Of a stretch of DNA of 64,000 nt, positions 16,196 to 28,200 are shown piece by piece (position 1 is the stretch's first letter; each line of letters begins with the position of its first letter). A program made the position numbers and the translations under genes. Under the pieces are notes generated by a model. The model saw nothing but the letters and a program-made list of their open reading frames with translations. It made no database searches and was not told the DNA's origin. Source of the stretch: Thamnaconus septentrionalis (lineage: Eukaryota > Chordata > Actinopteri > Tetraodontiformes > Monacanthidae); NCBI GenBank assembly GCA_009823395.1, contig CM020505.1, positions 12,349,129-12,413,128 of the forward strand. The letters are read 5' to 3'.

Positions 16196-19100
16196 ATTAT
16201 TAATTAACATTTGATTAAAAATCTGCACTGCGCCGTTGGCTTGTAGGCACTACAAAACTTGCTGCAACCACATCGTCAAGGTCACTATTCTGGAAAACCA
16301 CCAGATCTGTCGTTTGCTACTGACTGACTGAAGAGGAACTTTTTGGTGAGTCCATCATATGTGAGACATCAACTTGGAATCAGCAGCCCGCCCCCGACCC
16401 CAACGCCATTTTTCTCTCTGGCATTTGAAGACTTGAGCATTTTGTTTTCCTTTTAATCTTTCTTCTTTTGGAACAGTGCAGAGTGTTTGTACTGAAATAT
16501 CCTTCATTCATATCTGTGCATGCCAAGAACTATGCATCTTGTTTGTAAAAAGGTGTTCCCCGGTGTTGAATATAAACCTGTACAAATTTGCACTACAATA
16601 TCTGACTATATGTGGACAAATAAACTGTTGCTTATTTCCTGATACACACAAACACTCATGCACACACTTCACAACAGTGCTGGAGCTCTACCACAGTCTT
16701 GTTTGATGCATGCAGTGACAGACGTGTGTAGTTTTGTCTCACACTTAAGCCGCCTCGCCGGTTTGTGTTATTTCCATGTTTATTCAAAAGATAAGAAGAG
16801 AGACATGTCATGTTATTATGCAAATTAGAAAAAATACAAAAGAACAAAAACAAAATAAATTGAATTCAAAAGAAGCAACAAGGTTGAGAGGTCCAAGTGT
16901 GAGAACGTAAACAGCCTTTTGTGCCCCGTCGTCACATTCATTATGCACAGATACTTTAAATGAATAATGCAGGTGACTTAATGGTTCTACAGCGGTATTC
17001 CAATTATCATCATGAATAAAACATCTGTTATTAAAAGATTTTAGTCACAAAACAAGGCACAGTGCTATCACACTGCTAGACTTTGGACTGGGTCAGAAAA
17101 AGATCAATATAATGATATCAATTTTTAATTCAAACTTCACACTCGTTCAAGATAAATGGTGCCTCTAGAGTTTTTTTTAAGGTCAGAAGTATCTCCCATC
17201 AGCCCCGGGACAGTGTGACAAAAATATAAACACTGAATGTGACAGAAATGCAAAAACACAGACTTGGCATTCCAAAATATGTCAACAACCATCAGAGGAG
17301 ATTTGCTTAAAAAAACAAAAACACACATTTACTGGATGGTTTTAAATCACGCAAATTTCTGCATGTGTTGTCTCGCAAGTGCTGTAAATCATTTCAGTAC
17401 ATGTAAGCTAAAGACCCAGCCAACATATAAATAGATGGCCAGAACATTGATCTGCTTGGGGATTCACCCTAACATGACAAGCTGTGCACAAAGCTCTAAA
17501 GAAATACTTTTCAAGGTCAGGGAATCTTTACCCACACGCCCCGACGACCCTCAGCATTCAACATCCCACCGGGCCTCTTAGGTGCAGCTTCAACCCAGCT
17601 GTTAAACCACAAATCTGGGCTTCCCCTCCTGCCACACAGATCGATCCTGGAACAACAGGCATTCACCGCTTTACCAACGTGGTCACGCATCGATTGAAAA
17701 CCTTTTTTTTTTTTATTTTTTTTTGCCTTTGGAACAAAGAAAATGGGCTCCACAGGCTGCTGCAAAGGCATATGGGACAAAGTTTGTCTGTTGCCCTCTA
17801 TTTGTCTATTCAGTGTTACTGAACCAGGACTGATTATTCATTTATTTTCATAATTGTATACAACGTTTTGAAATGATTTGCAAAAAAATTGCACAAAGTT
17901 TTCTATTTGAATGAACTATTCTGTCCTGCAGAGCTGTATAATTTTCAAGAAGTAAATCCATTTCACAATGGTTATCTGTTTTGTTTTCTTAGTGATATTT
18001 TTTGTTTCATTGTTGTCTGACTATTAGTTGAGCAGTGTAGCGACTGCCTGCCTTCATATTGGAAATGTCATACTGTCGTAGAAGACCGTGTGGACATGCA
18101 ATAATGTTGTCTCAGGTCCCTCCCCCATCGACATGTGAGAAAAGGTTTTATTTCTCCAACCCTGCAGTGATTTTTCACCTTTGACAGCTGCTGGCTCTCA
18201 AGAAACTTGTCAACAACGGTGCTGTTTAATGTTTATTTTCCAAAGATGCAACTTTGCTTCCTATGGATCACGAAAATAACATTTACGGAAATGTTAATTG
18301 TGACCTTTTTGGTTTTGAGTAAAAGGGGAGCCCTGAGGGGAGACAAAGTTCATCAATCAGGCACCACATGTTTTGAACAAAGCGAAAAGCCAGTGTACAC
18401 ATGACTTCATTTCAAACTGCTTATCTCAATTCAGTTGAACTTTTTCAATGCTTTATGCTCTAGTTCTGCAACATTCACAACATTTACTGTTTTCAATGTT
18501 TCTATCAGTGCTGTCCAAGTGGCATTTTTAAATTTAATCACATCAACCCTAAAAAATATTGATCAATTGCCTGAAAATCCTCTTAAAGGTTTCAGAAAGT
18601 TGTTCATAATAGGATTTATGAGGTTGGCTATTTTATTTAAAAAAAAAAAAAAAATCTTGTTGCGTCCTGGGCCACAGCAGAGCTGAGAGATATATCACCA
18701 ACGACGTCATTGTCACTGAATCTGAGTCTGTCCAAATTTCGCCGCTTTTCTCCCCCGCGACTTGTCACGCTTAATAATCTGTGGAGAACTGACGGTCGTC
18801 TCCGCACGTGGACATCAAACAGGTTAATGAATATTAAATTACAAAATCACTTAGCTGAAAATTAAATCAGCTTCTGCAAATGCCTTGAACACAAGAAATT
18901 ATTATTCATGCAATAAACAGGCGAGTAACAAACTGACCTCCCTTCCATTTCTGCGAACTCCTTCACCTCCCCATCACTTTATTTCCAATTTTGCCTCTAA
19001 TCACATCCAGTTAAACACAATTATAATCACCCATTTCCACACTTTCAAAACACCGCGCTGTCTTCGCCTCACGTGTCCTCCTCGTCCTCGTCTGTCTCGC

Positions 19101-19255
19101 TCAGCCTCTTCTCTCCACCCTGTCCTCACTCTTCTGCATGACCAGTTCCATGTCAGGCCCTAATTGTGTTTTGATGTTTTTTCCAGACCTGCAATTGAGC
19201 TCCATCCTCGCCAGCCAAAACAGAACAGACATTTGTCAATGCACAGCCAGATCCC

Positions 19256-19412
<157 letters not shown>

Positions 19413-19550
19413 TGTCTGTCCTTGAGGACCATCCATGCATCTTCGAGGACTTCAGACAGGGAGCAATGGAGCAGTAACATCAATGTAGTAGGAGACCAAA
19501 GACCTTCTTTCCCCTTTGATGGCTAGTCACATGTAATTACTGTTAAACAC

Positions 19551-19580
19551 GCAAAACACGCACGCGCACACACACACACG

Positions 19581-19636
<56 letters not shown>
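19551..19636. repeat. (CA)n microsatellite
   Basis: A long CA run with a few CG interruptions in its first third. Confidence 0.97.
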
Positions 19637-19638
<2 letters not shown>

Positions 19639-20065
19639 GGACTGACTCGACGAGGACTAGTTTTCGGGGTAAATATTTGCGCGAGCGGCACAAGCTCAAG
19701 GAAGACGAAGACGAAGCCTGCTCACCTCAGCACTGTGTCACCAAATCATGAAATATTCAGAGCGAGGGAGAGACATGGAAGGAAGAGGAAAGCGAGGGTG
19801 GAAAGAGGTGCAAGATAGATAGACGGATGGATAGAATGGAAAGACAGATAGAGGAGGAATGACACAGCAACCAAGTCAGGGGCAAATCAGGGGCGCCATA
19901 TGCGGCGTCCTCCAGCAGACGGTGTGAGAAGTGGAAGAAAATGACGTTTCCTTCAGGGCCTTGGTTGGTCGTAGCATGAAGGTTGATCATCCCCATCCAG
20001 GGCTTGATGTGAGCTCGGTGTCTCATAGGTCTATCTGTGTCCGGGAGCTTTGGATTGGATGTCAG

Positions 20066-20206
20066 TAGCTGCGTTTCCATCACAGTTTTTCGCAAAATAA
20101 AAGCGATATTTCTAAAATTTCGACAAAGTACAATTGCGATTTGCAGATGTTTCCATTGAATGGTGTGAAGCGCATAAGCCGTATTTCTGGAATGGAAACA
20201 CAAGTG
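20066..20206. mobile_element. Putative MITE remnant
   Basis: GTAGCTGCGTTTCCAT at the left and the complement of ATGGAAACACAAG at the right form imperfect terminal inverted repeats around a body with TCGCAAAATAAAAGCGATAT. Size and ends suit a small non-autonomous DNA transposon. The family is not identified. Confidence 0.4.
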
Positions 20207-21058
20207 GTGGAGCTGCCTTGTTCCCCTACATTATACTTACATTATATTACAAGTGAATGATGTCAGGGAGATGTCCAGCAGGACTTTGCTCACTTAGTGC
20301 TAGTTTTTGGACATAGTCAGACAATTGGATTCTTTGTTATTTGGTGAGGATATTTGTGTTTTCCTTTTTGAATAATAAGCCCAACGACTGATTGCAGTGT
20401 TTTCATAAAGTCCAAAAATGAAATTCAGTGTGCAGGAAGCAGAACATCTGTTTCTGTTACAAACAAAACCAGCAGCTGCTATTTGCAAATGTTTTATTAG
20501 TAGTCATACAATGCAAACTGCATCAAACAGAAAAAGACAAACAAATGACGTTTAAACCAAATATATTTCAAACAACTCAGAATAATGTAATTTCAATCAT
20601 TGATTAAAAGACCTTCAAGGCCAAACACTTGAATACATAAAGAAATATTTTTGTTGTATGTTTCAGCTCTTGTAAAATACATTCACAAGCCATTTAAATA
20701 GTACCAAACCATTTCAATCAATTCGGTACCTGTAATTGAACTCATATTTCTTTTCTCGTCAGCAATCCTCAGACGTGGTTTTGCTCTTGTAATATTGCCT
20801 TGACAAGGGAAAATGTGATGTCTTGCTTATACTTTCAAGTGGCACAATGAGAGGAGGATCTTCTGTGTGAAGTTGTTCGACCGTTTTAAACTACAAAATG
20901 TATAGAAACACGCACACAATGAGCCTGGCATGTGTGGATTTTACAAATCCTTGGATTTTAGCCATGCTTTTAGCCGTGGCCAATTAAACCAACAGAGACT
21001 TCGATAATGGCTTGTCTTTACGATTTAAACCTCAAGGTAAACTTTCACAGCGTGCATG

Positions 21059-21139
21059 CACACACACACACACATACACACAGACATAGAGGAAGAGAAA
21101 GGAGAGAGAGAAAGGGAGAGATAGAAAGAGAGAGAGAGC
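21059..21139. repeat. (CA)n/(GA)n compound microsatellite
   Basis: CA units pass into purine-rich AGAG units. Confidence 0.9.
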
Positions 21140-21944
21140 AAAACCCACTTTAATCCTTTTTTAGAAGCAGCTAAGGAGGCTGCCGTCAGTTGTTGCTGTC
21201 CATGGTCCTGAAATGACTTGTCATTTCTGAAATGAAGAGCCCCGAGTGCTGCCCTTCTCGGAGTTGGACACATTACACAAGCAAATGCAACATTCGTCCT
21301 TTTTGGACCAGATAGGCATTTGCTGAACTTCAGTGGTTTTATGGAGTCGCTTGGACTCTTCCAAATCCCTCCGGAGTTAACAGAACTGAACTGAGGGGGC
21401 TGTCAGTAGTAGTAATGTCTGTCATTTGCCATCTGCTGCAAAAACCGCCAAGTTGTCCTGAACTTGAGTTACAGCAATGAATGTAAACACAACACACACA
21501 CTAGAAAGCCGAAGGAAAAAGAAAAAAATAAAAACACCTGGGGGCGCCCAGTGGAAATAGCCGAGCCACGGGCAGTTGAGCATTTTGACAGCGCCCCGGG
21601 CCAATCTGGGAGGATTGTTTGGACCGGTGAAAAAGGTTCTCGGTGGAAGTATTATTGCAACTGTCAAATTCCAAGAAAGAAGCTGGCCCAGCTGTCCCAC
21701 TGAGTACTGTGCTCACACAGGCAAATCAACTATATATATTTAATGCAAGGCTGTCTAAAGCCACTTGGGACCAATGTCAAGGGGAGGACATCCCCTAATA
21801 GATTCCACCTTTAACTCAAATCCAGCTATTGGTGAGGAGGTTAAAGAAAGTCAGTTTTATTTGGTAATAATTATGTGTGAGTTTAAATATGAGTGCAAAT
21901 GGTTGTTTGTTTCTCTTTGTTAACTGCAGTGAAGAATGTTTTCA

Positions 21945-22310
21945 GCTCACAGCCCAGTTGGCAGTTGACTGTAGGACCAACCCAACTCACTCAACCCCTC
22001 CAGCCAATTGATAAGCTGGCAAGCCCGAGACACCACTTGATTACTTACTAATAGGCGTGGCATTCAACGACCACATGCTTACATTGTCAGGCTGTAAAGT
22101 CCTGTCTTAATGAGTGCAACAATGGCAGGGCTGATGCAGGCAGCAATTACTAAAACTGTCACTCAGGCCAACAATGAGTGGCTGATAAGCTCCCCTCTGC
22201 CAGCCACTCAAGTCTATCTCTTGGGGCCATTGGGCCATTATACCTGCTCCCTGTCTGAACATCCAGTGGGTAAGAAGAATCAAGAGTCACCACCAGCGTT
22301 GTGCTGCAGG
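21945..22310. promoter_or_regulatory. Candidate non-coding regulatory block upstream of epha6
   Basis: This is a low-repeat, balanced-composition block with many CAAT/ATTA/GATAAG-type words (for example CCAATTGATAAGCTGGC, GATTACTTACTAATAGG, CAGCAATTACTAAAAC) and no credible coding frame. It stands out from its microsatellite-rich surroundings. Regulatory function is only an inference. Confidence 0.25.
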
Positions 22311-23094
22311 TGAAAAAGCTCACAGGCAGGACAGGTGTCAGTTTATATATTCGGCAGTGTGTATTTGTTTATCTGTAAGGTGTCACCGCAACCGTAATTT
22401 CATGTGGATGTTTAATCACATTCATGGCAATTTGTTAATGTAAAGTAATTATTTTTAATTCCCTCATGATATTATCTAAAATATGGAAATAGTTCCGTCT
22501 GCAACATTAGGGCGACCATATTCTGTAAACCCAAAAAAGACGACACCCTGATATTGGTGACAATGTGGTTTACCAAGTCTCAACAATCTTTATCTGCGAC
22601 AGACACAGAGGTGCCAGCTTTGCAGAAAGTACACAATGCTTCCCATCAGTCATGACCAGGACAAAAAGAAGAAGAAGAAAAAACTTATTCACAAGCCTTT
22701 GAGTAGGGGTGGTGCACTAAATAAATAAATAAATAAATAAATGTGTGTGTGTTTTTTTTTTATTAACAGTGCAGATTGGTAGTAAGAACATAACTTGAAT
22801 GAATAATCTTACATGTCACAATAGTTTTGTTTTTTTTTTGTTTTTTTTTTACCCTCTCCACATCTAACTTTTAAAGCTGCAAAAACAAACAGCAACTTTA
22901 AAAGCAGTGTGGATCTAGATTAAGAGAATATTTCTTAGAGTCGCTGACAGTAAAGGCAAGCAGGTGGACCTGCAGTTTATGACGGGGCAGACAGAAACAG
23001 AAACACATGGATAATGCTGCAGGTGTTTGAGTAATTCTCTTTAAACAAGGCGCAGTATTAAATTACATCAGATTTTGGTTTACTGCCTGGTGTG

Positions 23095-23871
23095 ACGTCA
23101 GACCCCCCGCCTCCCCCCCTCCCGCGCGCCAAGCCCTGGCACGCTGGCGCCAAAACCTGCTGCCAATAAATGAATAAGGTCTCTCTCAGAAACTGACTGA
23201 TCAATCACCAAAACGTAGTTGGCTCCAGTGGTTGGTCTGCTGCACACTGTCTGCGGAGAGAGAGAGAGAGAGAGAGTGAGAGAGAGAGAGAGAGGCGAGA
23301 GAGAGACAGGAAGTGCTGCTACGTGAAGTCCTGACTTTTCCCTCTTCTTCTGCTCTTATCTCTCCTTCCTCTTGCGTTCCCAAAAATACAACGAGAGACG
23401 CGCAGCTGCGTCTTCTATCACTCTGCCGCGGAGCTTTGTTTTTCATTCCCACGTGCACTTTCCCGGATATTCACATTCGATTTCCGCCTCCCACCCGCTG
23501 CCCCTCTCTCTCTCTTTTTTGGAGGATTTCAGGAAACTCGTCGGCTGATTTGATCTCAAACTTGCCCAGTTACGCCGGCTCTCCGCGCGCAATGGCTCGT
23601 CTTTGGCAGCGCCGCGCGTCCGTCCGCGCGCACACCGAGGGATTCTGCCAATAAGAACCGGGAGAATACACAGGACAGGACAAAAATACATCACATAAAT
23701 ATATTAGAACAACAGCAACTCCGAGAGTGAAGCCTTTTTTTGTGTGAACGTGGAACTGAGACAATTGAGCCTCTTCATGAAAGCGGCTTTCCTCGTCATT
23801 TCTGGGGAGCCACTTGGGAGCCCGTGAAGCGTCTGAGTTCGCGTCGTCCCGCCGCTGTGTCTGACTCAACG
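23095..23871 (+). promoter_or_regulatory. epha6: Probable epha6 promoter and 5' leader
   Basis: The composition turns GC-rich here relative to the preceding 10 kb, with CpG-containing stretches such as CCCCGCGCGCCAAGCC-like text near 23120-23150 and CTCCGCGCGCAATGG near 23580. No TATA box is placed with confidence. The transcription start is not resolvable. The leader ends at the ATG at 23872. Confidence 0.4.
23255..23308. repeat. (GA)n tract in the epha6 upstream region
   Basis: An interrupted GA/GAGAGAG tract lies about 560-620 bp before the epha6 start codon, within the GC-rich leader region. Confidence 0.9.
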
Positions 23872-23950
23872 ATGCGCTCCGGTGGGAAATACTGTGGGAT
23901 TCTAGTCCTGCTTCAAACTCTGCTGCTCAGCCCGGGAACCGCGAATCAAG
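23872..23950 (+). CDS. epha6: epha6 exon 1, signal peptide
   Basis: [19 protein letters not shown] continues with SPGTANQ: a basic start, a hydrophobic core and a small-residue cleavage region. The ATG has A at -3. The donor is CAAG, then GTGGGT, phase 1. An upstream in-frame extension is open but has no ATG. Confidence 0.85.
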
Positions 23951-25000
23951 GTGGGTAAAGCAATGCCGGTGAGCGGACGCGGGGAAGATAACAACACCGT
24001 CTGGCGCGTGCGCTATTAGAAATTTGATGGATTCACTAATGTAATTGTTTGGGGGGGACACCTTTTTACAAATGTCTAAAATGCAATGTAGCTTTGTTTT
24101 TACTCTTTTTCCATGGTTGTTTTTGGCATTAGAAAATAGAAATCCCTTTCTACCGTTTACTTCAGAAAAAACGTTGGCTGCTCAGAGTCTCTCATTCCAG
24201 ATGTGTCTTCTTCGTTTGTCTGAAGTTCACTTATACAACATTGAGCTGAAAAGACCTTTCACTTGGGTGAAATTTGACCTGCAGGACAGTTGTTTTCCCT
24301 CCAAAACCAAATAGAACATTTGCAAGGCTTGCCATATCTTACGCCCTTGAATACCATGCATGTGGACTTATAAATACATTCAGTGCAAACACAGGATACC
24401 TGCACAGTGGAGGAGACGCTGAGACAAATGCGAATGTACTGAAACAGTGGCACTGTGTTATGTGTTAATGTTATTCCCCTGCACACGCTCTGTCTCGTTG
24501 ACACTGAGGTGTCTCCTTTAGCCTTCCTGTCATTCAATTTGAACCTTGAGGAATGGAATTATAACGCATCTTGGTACCTGCAGTCCCACGACGACCCATG
24601 TATGACACTCGTGCTCCTTTGCATTACATTACTTTTTTTTTTTTGTAGGCCAGTGGTTGATGCTTAATGCACTGGAAATGGTTCCCTGCTTTTTTGGAAG
24701 TCATTTCCAGTCACACTGGTATTGTGAACAGCCGCTGGGATATGGTGTTGCATAACCCATCAGTCTGATGGTTTCCTTCAGTGTAAGCATGGCTCTCAAC
24801 ATTTCCCCCTTTGCACATGTGCGAAGGTCATTTCCATATTCCTTTCTGAATGTTTAATGTCCAGGACGCAGACTTTCCAGGAGCCTTTTCACCAGGCAAA
24901 TGCCGAAGGCTCCTTCGGTTCATTTCTCAGTGTTTGTGTTGGGCTTTCCCCACAGGATGTCTGTCTGCCTGTGGTGCTGACAGGGGGTGTATGTGTGTGC

Positions 25001-25055
<55 letters not shown>

Positions 25056-25257
25056 TGTGTCTATTGTGTGTGTATTAAAACGATGCAATGACCTTTAATA
25101 GGTGGTGAGATGAGGGTGACCTCTCCGTTAGTAAGTAAGTATTTCGAGCGCTTCTTTTGTAATGCTGCAAGTTAACGAGACAAAATATGACTGATAAGAT
25201 TTTATATAACACGGTGTTCAGTGGTTCTAGATGACTATTTTTTAGGTGTGTGTGTGT

Positions 25258-25289
<32 letters not shown>

Positions 25290-28200
25290 TCAAAATGCAT
25301 TTCCATTCTCCCATGACGCACTGTACTGTTCGGTGAGCCAAATCCAAAACTTTGCATCATTAAAATCAGCCCCACATTTCAAAGTGAAAACAAAAGCAGT
25401 CATCTAATTCCATTACCATCATTGCCAACAGGGGCGCACCATATTATATTGTCAAATTTAAGTGCCTGGGCTTGTCAGCTCATTAAGCGGACGCTATAAT
25501 CAAAATCTTTTTTAAGTATTTTCTATTTCTTTTTTTTCTTTTTTTACAGATGAAAAAGACACTCTTATTTCAGTCACAATTAGGCAAGTGAGTGTAAGAT
25601 GTACGATGAGTAAGATGTAAAGACCCTGATGCGGACGGGGAAAGTCCGACGGGATGGTTCAATGAGTTTATGCCAGTATACTCATTTGGTTAGTGTTTGA
25701 GGAAAAGCAGAGGAGAAAAACACAACACATCCAAAGACCTGGCAAAATTGATGAGTTGAAAAAGGGCCAACTCCTTAGGTGACGTTTTTCTGAAAGTTCT
25801 GGATTAAACAGCCTGCTGGGAGTTGGTACTGGCCACTTGTATTATGTCCACCTTGCTGGGACCTGCTCAGACCCCATTTTGCCTGCAGACCTTCATTCTT
25901 CTTGGCATAAATTCAATAAATTGCTGGAAATGTTCCTCAGAGATTTGGGCCCATATTGACGTGGCAGTGTCACATAGTTGCTCCAGGTTTATCAGCTGTC
26001 ATTCTCCCATGTCATCACATCCCAAAGATCCTTTTTGGATTGAGGCCCTGGAATGCAGAGAACTCTTTGTCATGTTCGAGAAGCCAATTTGAGACTTGTG
26101 ACATGGAATGTTATCCTGCAGGAAGCAGCCATCAGAAGATTTAGATGGTTAGCAACACAGTCAGCGAGAGAATTATGTTTAAACAATGCTCAACTCGTTC
26201 AAAGAAGCCTAAGTATGCAGAAAATATATCACTGACACATTCCAGCGCCACCAGCAGCCCAAACAATTGACTGTATATAAAGATGGACGGAGCTTCTGCT
26301 TTTAAAAAGGAGGCAAACACAGAAGTGTCAAAAACTGTATTCTACTGTTTGGCCAGCAGGGACCGCCATAAATGGTTGCAAAAAGACTAAAAATGATCAG
26401 CTGTCAATACGGAAAGGAGCATTATATTCATACCTTTACAGACCTGTTGTCTTGTTGGTCCAATTCACGAATAAATACAATTTATTGCATAGCTCTCATA
26501 TCAATTTTGCCCGGCCAACCCTTGCATGATTTCATGTTGTATCGGCACAATTTTACCAGGCAACTTTTTTTGGGGAAAATTGTGAGGCTTGCTTTGAACA
26601 TCAGCAGCGTTTTAACTAAAATCACATAGTTGCTGCCATTCGATTGGCCCTGTGTGCCGAGGGGCAGTTGAACAGGTGTACCCAACAAAGTGGCCACTGT
26701 GGACGGATATAAAATGCTACCAGCTGACAAAGGTCAGCGCATCAGGATGTGTCCTGTCTGTGACCAATCACGTTCTTCAAACCCCATCTTGCAAATCTAA
26801 AGGCTGAGATATTCTGCCGATGAGTTGTTTTGCAGCTATTAGATCAGAAAGTTATCAGAACTGTGATTTGTTAATTTTGTGTTCAGAACTAGTCTCTGAG
26901 CTGACTCTGCCTTTTTTTCTTCCCTTTTGCTTTAATTTCTTTTTACTCAGAGGGTTTATGGAAGAAACATATTATTTGTTTTTGCCCTGGAACACTTTCT
27001 TTCATAAAGCCTTATTTAAATGGGTGTTGATAACTGGAATTTCAATTCCCTATATTTGGATCCAGTTTATCTCATCACAGCAGTCCCCTTTATTACGAGG
27101 ATGCAGCTTCATCTGAGTCATGATCGGTTGATTTGGTTCTGCAGTCAATTTTTTGTTATCATCACCTGATACAAGAAATAATAATTCCTTCTCCCAGGCT
27201 GGCGCTCTGAAAACCGCCTTCCTGGAAAGTGATAAATACAAATAAATAAATAAATAAAAACAAGGCTGCGGGTTGATGCCCTCCTACCCCCAATACTCAC
27301 TGCCTGGTAATTGAAGATTCAAACCTAATTTCAGCTGTCGAATAGTCGTGGCTCTTTTTCAGGGGAGATATATAAATCCATTCACTTTATTTAAGACTAG
27401 ATTTTAGTCAGGCGTCACTCATGGAGGTGCCCGGCAATTTCCTGAAAACCCGCCGCTCAGCAGAGCTGTAAAATATATGATTGTGAAGAAAGAGAGTGAG
27501 AAAAGGGTTGCCACCATAAACATAAACACATAAGTCCGGTCTTACCTGGCAGACATTAAATTGTGAGGTCTTTTGTATTTGGCGAGAATGATTGACTCAG
27601 ATAAAGAAGAAAACATTATACATGAAATAGACACCGGGGGAAAATGTGTTGTAAACAGCCTTTGCAGTCATTCCCTATAGATTAAAACAGTATAAAAGCA
27701 TGGTATTTTACATTTATGCATTGATGCACCCATATACTCCCTGTGGTTTACAGCAGAGGGTGTGGTGATTGGTGAGATGACATATCACGAAACTGGCAGC
27801 AAAGACGTCGTTGAACTGAACCTAAACACGAATCCGACTAAAAGTGTTTCCTGCTGTGCCTGATTCCTGCCACCCGAAATCATCTTTGTCAGTAGCGGCC
27901 CACAAAGTTGCAAAATAATAACAATAATGATGATGATAATAATTCACCTTGCTGTGAAACACAAATTTACTGTGCAAACAATGAGATCCCGCAGACGCCT
28001 TAATCTTTGCAAATGTGTCTCTGCTGCCTGTGCTCTCCGTCAGAAAGACAACTTTGTTGAACCATGAGGGGGAACCTCCAGCAGGCAGATCACAAAAAAA
28101 AACAACCAAAAAAACCCCCAGAAAAACAGAAAAACAAAAACACCTTTGAGCCGTTGAGACAGGCAGCGTGATCAGGAAACCTGTGATCAACCTGACTATC

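Noticed and set aside
23740..23871. In-frame N-terminal extension of epha6 exon 1
   Set aside because: The extended frame begins at TTG, with no ATG before 23872. The signal peptide fits the 23872 start.
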